A stretch of 64,000 bases of DNA, from positions 62,001 through 126,000 of the forward strand of contig NZ_RXFT01000009.1 in NCBI RefSeq assembly GCF_003952165.1. The letters are read 5' to 3'. Positions within the stretch are counted from its first letter, which is position 1. Each line of letters opens with the position of its first letter. This DNA comes from Variovorax guangxiensis (GTDB lineage: Bacteria > Pseudomonadota > Gammaproteobacteria > Burkholderiales > Burkholderiaceae_C). The notes under the pieces are model-generated. The model had not been told where the DNA came from and searched no databases. It saw nothing but the letters and a program-made list of their open reading frames with translations. Position numbers and translations under genes: made by a program. Below are positions 60,870 to 64,000 of the stretch, piece after piece.

Positions 60870-62471
60870 ATGGCTGATAACGATCCCGGCGCGCCCGTGC
60901 TCTCCCTGAGCGCCATGGGCAAGGACTATGCGGCGCCGGTGCTGGACGACGTCTCGCTCGTGCTCAACCCCGGCGAAGTGCTGGCCCTCACGGGCGAGAA
61001 CGGCGCGGGCAAGAGCACGCTGTCGAAGATCGTCTGCGGCCTGGTGCAGCCCACGCGCGGCCGGATGCTGCTCGACGGCAAGCCCTTCGCGCCCACCTCG
61101 CGTCGCGACGCGGAGCGCCTGGGCGTGCGCATGGTCATGCAGGAGCTCGGCCTCGTCACCACGCTGTCGGTGGCCGAGAACCTGCTGCTCGACCGCCTGC
61201 CCAACAAGACCGGCTGGATACGCAAGGCCAGGCTGCACGAGCTGGCCGCGCGCCAGCTCGCCAAGATCGGCATGCAGAACATCGACCCGGCCACGCCCGT
61301 GGCGCGGCTGGGCATCGGCCAGCAGCAGATGGTGGAGATCGCGCGCAACCTGCAGGACGACACGCGCGTGCTGGTGCTCGACGAGCCCACCGCCATGCTC
61401 ACGCCGCGCGAGACCTCGCATCTCTTTGAGCAGATCGACCTGCTGAAGGCGCGCGGCGTGGCCATCGTCTACGTGTCGCACCGCCTCGAGGAGCTTCAGC
61501 GCATCGCCGACCGCGTGGCAGTGCTGCGCGACGGCCGGCTGGTGGATGTGCGCGCCATGGCCGGCGTGCGCGAATCCGAACTGGTGCAGCGCATGGTGGG
61601 CCGTGCGGTGCACGAGCACGAGGGTCGCGACCGCCGCGTGGCGGGCCCGGTGCTGCTGAGCGCGCGCGGCATCGGCCGGGCGCAGGTCGTTCGCGACGTC
61701 GACATCGACCTGCGCGCGGGCGAAGTCATGGGCCTGGCCGGCCTGGTCGGCTCGGGCCGGACCGAGCTGGTGCGCCTGCTGTTCGGAGCAGACCGCGCCG
61801 ACCGCGGCGAGATCACGCTGCATGCCGACGGGCAAGCCACGCACCACGTCCGCAAGGGCTGGCGCTCGCCGATGCAGGCGATCCGCGCGGGCATCGGCCT
61901 GGTCACCGAAGACCGCAAGTCGCAGGGCCTGCTGCTGCCGCAGTCGATCCGCGTCAACGCCACGCTGAGCGACCTGGGCGCGATCTCGCACGCCGGGTGG
62001 CTGCGCGGCGCCAAGGAACGCGGCATCGCGCGCAAGCTGGTGGAACTGCTTCGCATCCGCTCGCGCAGCATCGAGCAGCCGGTTTCCACGCTCAGCGGCG
62101 GCAACCAGCAGAAGGTGGTTTTCGCGCGCTGGCTGCACCGCGAATGCAAGGTGCTGCTGCTGGACGAACCCACGCGCGGCGTGGACGTGGGCGCGCGCGC
62201 CGACCTCTACGCCGAACTCGACCGCATGACCGACGCCGGCAAGGCGCTGCTGATGGTGTCCAGCGACCTGCGCGAACTCATGGCCATGTGCGACCGCATC
62301 GGCGTGATGAGCGCCGGGCGCCTGGTCGCGGTGTTCGAGCGCGGAGAATGGACCGAACAATCGCTGCTGGCCGCGGCATTCAGCGACGCGACAGGACACG
62401 CAGCAGCAGCCAATCCGCCGACGGTATCCCCCGTTTCCGATCCGATCCCGGTCACCGCCGACACACCATGA
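60870..62471 (+). CDS. Sugar ABC transporter double ATPase (RbsA-like)
   Basis: 533 residues with two ATPase halves. The first has Walker A GENGAGKST (~46-54) and LVLDEPTAML. The second has the usual degenerate loop GLVGSGRTELVRLLFG, signature LSGGNQQKV and LLLDEPTRGVDVG. It energises the sugar importer. The ATG at 60870 is chosen over a TTG nine bases upstream. Its stop overlaps the permease start by four bases. Confidence 0.94.
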   Translation: MADNDPGAPVLSLSAMGKDYAAPVLDDVSLVLNPGEVLALTGENGAGKSTLSKIVCGLVQPTRGRMLLDGKPFAPTSRRDAERLGVRMVMQELGLVTTLSVAENLLLDRLPNKTGWIRKARLHELAARQLAKIGMQNIDPATPVARLGIGQQQMVEIARNLQDDTRVLVLDEPTAMLTPRETSHLFEQIDLLKARGVAIVYVSHRLEELQRIADRVAVLRDGRLVDVRAMAGVRESELVQRMVGRAVHEHEGRDRRVAGPVLLSARGIGRAQVVRDVDIDLRAGEVMGLAGLVGSGRTELVRLLFGADRADRGEITLHADGQATHHVRKGWRSPMQAIRAGIGLVTEDRKSQGLLLPQSIRVNATLSDLGAISHAGWLRGAKERGIARKLVELLRIRSRSIEQPVSTLSGGNQQKVVFARWLHRECKVLLLDEPTRGVDVGARADLYAELDRMTDAGKALLMVSSDLRELMAMCDRIGVMSAGRLVAVFERGEWTEQSLLAAAFSDATGHAAAANPPTVSPVSDPIPVTADTP

Positions 62472-63460
62472 ACGCCGCCTCTACGACATCCAACACGCCG
62501 CCCGCGCCCTCCGCGCTGAAGGGCCAGCTCGGCACCTACCTGGGCCTCACGGTCGTGCTCGTGGGCATGATCGCCCTCTTCGGTTCGCTCAGCGAATACT
62601 TCCTGACGCGCGAGACCTTCGTCTCCATCGCCAACGAGATTCCCGCGCTGGCCGTGATGGCGGTCGGCATGACCTTCGTGCTGATCATCGCGGGCATCGA
62701 CCTGTCGGTGGGCTCGGTGCTGGCACTCAGCGCGGCCGTCACGGCCGCCGCCATCCTCGAATGGAAGCTCTCGGTGCCGCTGGCCGCTGCGCTCGGCCTG
62801 GCCACGGGCCTGGTCTGCGGCACGGTCACCGGCGCGGTGTCGGTGGCCTGGCGGCTGCCGAGCTTCATCGTCTCGCTGGGCATGCTGGAGGCGGTGCGCG
62901 GCGGCGCCTACCTCGTGACCGATTCGCGCACGCAGTACGTGGGCGACGCCATCTCGGGCCTGGCCGCTCCGTGGATCGGGGGCATCTCCGCCGCCTTCGT
63001 GCTGGCGGTGGTGCTGGTGGTCATCGGGCAGCTGGTGCTCACGCGCACCGTGTTCGGCCGCCACGTGGTGGGCATCGGCACCAACGAAGAGGCGATGCGG
63101 CTGGCGGGCGTCGATCCGCGGCCCATCCGCATCATCGTGTTCGCCGTCACCGGGCTGCTGGCCGGCCTCGCGGGCCTGATGCAGTCGGCCCGCCTCGAAG
63201 CAGCCGACCCGAACGCGGGCGTGGGCATCGAGCTGCAGGTGATCGCGGCCGTGGTCATCGGCGGCACCAGCCTGATGGGCGGGCGCGGCTCGGTCGTCAA
63301 CACCTTCTTCGGCGTGCTGATCATCGCGGTGCTGGAAGCCGGCCTCGCGCAGGTGGGTGCCAGCGAGCCGAGCAAGCGGATCATCACCGGCGCGGTGATC
63401 GTGGTGGCGGTGATCATCGACACGCTGCGCCAGCGCCGCGCGGAACGCCGGCTGGCCTGA
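62468..63460 (+). CDS. Sugar ABC transporter permease (RbsC-like)
   Basis: 330 residues, eight to ten membrane helices. IIAGIDLSVGSVLALSAAV, the EAA-like FGRHVVGIGTNEEAMRLAGVD and VIGGTSLMGGRGSVVNTFFG are family hallmarks. It forms the channel with the RbsA-like ATPase, with which it is translationally coupled by an ATGA overlap. Confidence 0.95.
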   Translation: MNAASTTSNTPPAPSALKGQLGTYLGLTVVLVGMIALFGSLSEYFLTRETFVSIANEIPALAVMAVGMTFVLIIAGIDLSVGSVLALSAAVTAAAILEWKLSVPLAAALGLATGLVCGTVTGAVSVAWRLPSFIVSLGMLEAVRGGAYLVTDSRTQYVGDAISGLAAPWIGGISAAFVLAVVLVVIGQLVLTRTVFGRHVVGIGTNEEAMRLAGVDPRPIRIIVFAVTGLLAGLAGLMQSARLEAADPNAGVGIELQVIAAVVIGGTSLMGGRGSVVNTFFGVLIIAVLEAGLAQVGASEPSKRIITGAVIVVAVIIDTLRQRRAERRLA

Positions 63461-63494
63461 TCGCCGCCGCCCATCCAGCAAGAGGAATAGAACC

Positions 63495-64000
63495 ATGGCC
63501 ACCATCAAGGACGTCGCGCTGAAGGCGGAGGTGTCGGTCACCACCGTCTCGCATGTGGTCAACGACACGCGCCACGTGAGCGCCAAGGTGCGCGAGCGGG
63601 TGGAGCTCGCCATCCGCGAGCTGGGCTACGTGCCCAACGCGATGGCGCGCAGCCTCAAGAGCAACACCACCTCGACGCTGGGCATGCTCATTCCCAACAG
63701 CTCCAACCCCTACTTCGCCGAGATCGTGCGCATCGTGGAAGACCGCTGCTTCGGCGCCGGCTACACGCTGGTGCTGTGCAACACCGACGACGAGCCCCGC
63801 CGCCAGAGCGTGTACCTGCAGGTGCTGGCCGAGCGCCGCATCGACGGGCTGATCGTGGTGTCGACCGGCGAGAGCGGCGACAACGACCTGGCGAAGCAGC
63901 TCAATGGCCTGCGCGTGCCGACCGTGCTGGTCGACCGCGAGATCGCCAACCCCGTGTGCGACCTGGTCGAGACCGCCCACATGCAGGGCGGCCTGCTCGC
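63495..64000 (+). CDS. LacI-family regulator (cut off at the right edge)
   Basis: The first ~168 residues: a LacI HTH and hinge (MATIKDVALKAEVSVTTVSHVVNDTRHVSAKVRERVELAIRELGYVPNAMARSLK), then the start of the periplasmic-binding-like effector domain (TLGMLIPNSSNPYFAEIVRIVEDRC). The order binding protein-ATPase-permease-lacI matches RbsR-type control. It probably represses the operon by binding the 20-base palindrome at 59698 until the transported sugar is present. The C-terminus is outside the window. Confidence 0.95.
   Translation, partial: MATIKDVALKAEVSVTTVSHVVNDTRHVSAKVRERVELAIRELGYVPNAMARSLKSNTTSTLGMLIPNSSNPYFAEIVRIVEDRCFGAGYTLVLCNTDDEPRRQSVYLQVLAERRIDGLIVVSTGESGDNDLAKQLNGLRVPTVLVDREIANPVCDLVETAHMQGGLL

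Overview
The window is high-GC bacterial DNA from a betaproteobacterium of the order Burkholderiales. It looks most like Variovorax or a close Comamonadaceae relative. This is inferred from gene layout (rubredoxin next to pilGHIJ-chpA, dusB-fis-purH, pyrR-pyrB-pyrC'), many Bug/tripartite-tricarboxylate and Liv-type transporters, and a family of short 3'-end repeats. No phage, transposase or CRISPR array was seen.

Region 1 (1-15,350) is a candidate oxalate/glyoxylate assimilation locus. It has oxalyl-CoA decarboxylase (oxc), two formyl-CoA transferases (frc) with a PAS-domain protein between them, a second operon with a succinyl/malyl-CoA-ligase-like pair, a fumarylacetoacetase-fold protein, a ketopantoate-reductase-family protein (candidate oxalyl-CoA reductase) and pyruvate kinase, and a tctCBA uptake operon ending in a kinase-BON protein. 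A Crp/Fnr-type regulator is divergent from oxc. Two nearly identical Fnr-like palindromes lie upstream of oxc and tctC, linking the two operons.

Region 2 (15,480-20,780) holds tRNA-Arg(CCT), a methyl-accepting chemotaxis protein and a 992-residue Asp-Ala / Leu-Gly-Gly repeat protein. That protein has a LapA-like N-terminal module and a TAAG motif.

Region 3 (20,780-33,530) is mainly one long minus-strand catabolic cluster: FAD dehydrogenase, SDR, Liv-type ABC importer (with a permease-ATPase fusion), metallo-beta-lactamase-fold protein, DMT permease, old-yellow-enzyme homologue and tandem-EthD protein. A divergent iclR gene shares a compact promoter/operator region with it. The substrate is unknown.

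Region 4 (33,600-59,583) is largely core genome: acyltransferase, pyrC' (catalytically dead), pyrB, pyrR, ruvX, yqgE, phrB, the Pil-Chp twitching chemosensory cluster, rubredoxin, thiD, hemL, a small outer-membrane barrel, purH-fis-dusB, yqaA, GST, a frameshifted zeta-toxin-like gene with a small partner, and ychF.

Region 5 (59,690-64,000) is a ribose-type sugar ABC operon (binding protein, double ATPase, permease) followed by its LacI-family regulator, with a perfect 20-bp operator in front.

Seven copies of a ~100-bp three-hairpin element occur in the window. Every copy lies directly after a stop codon and in the orientation of that gene.
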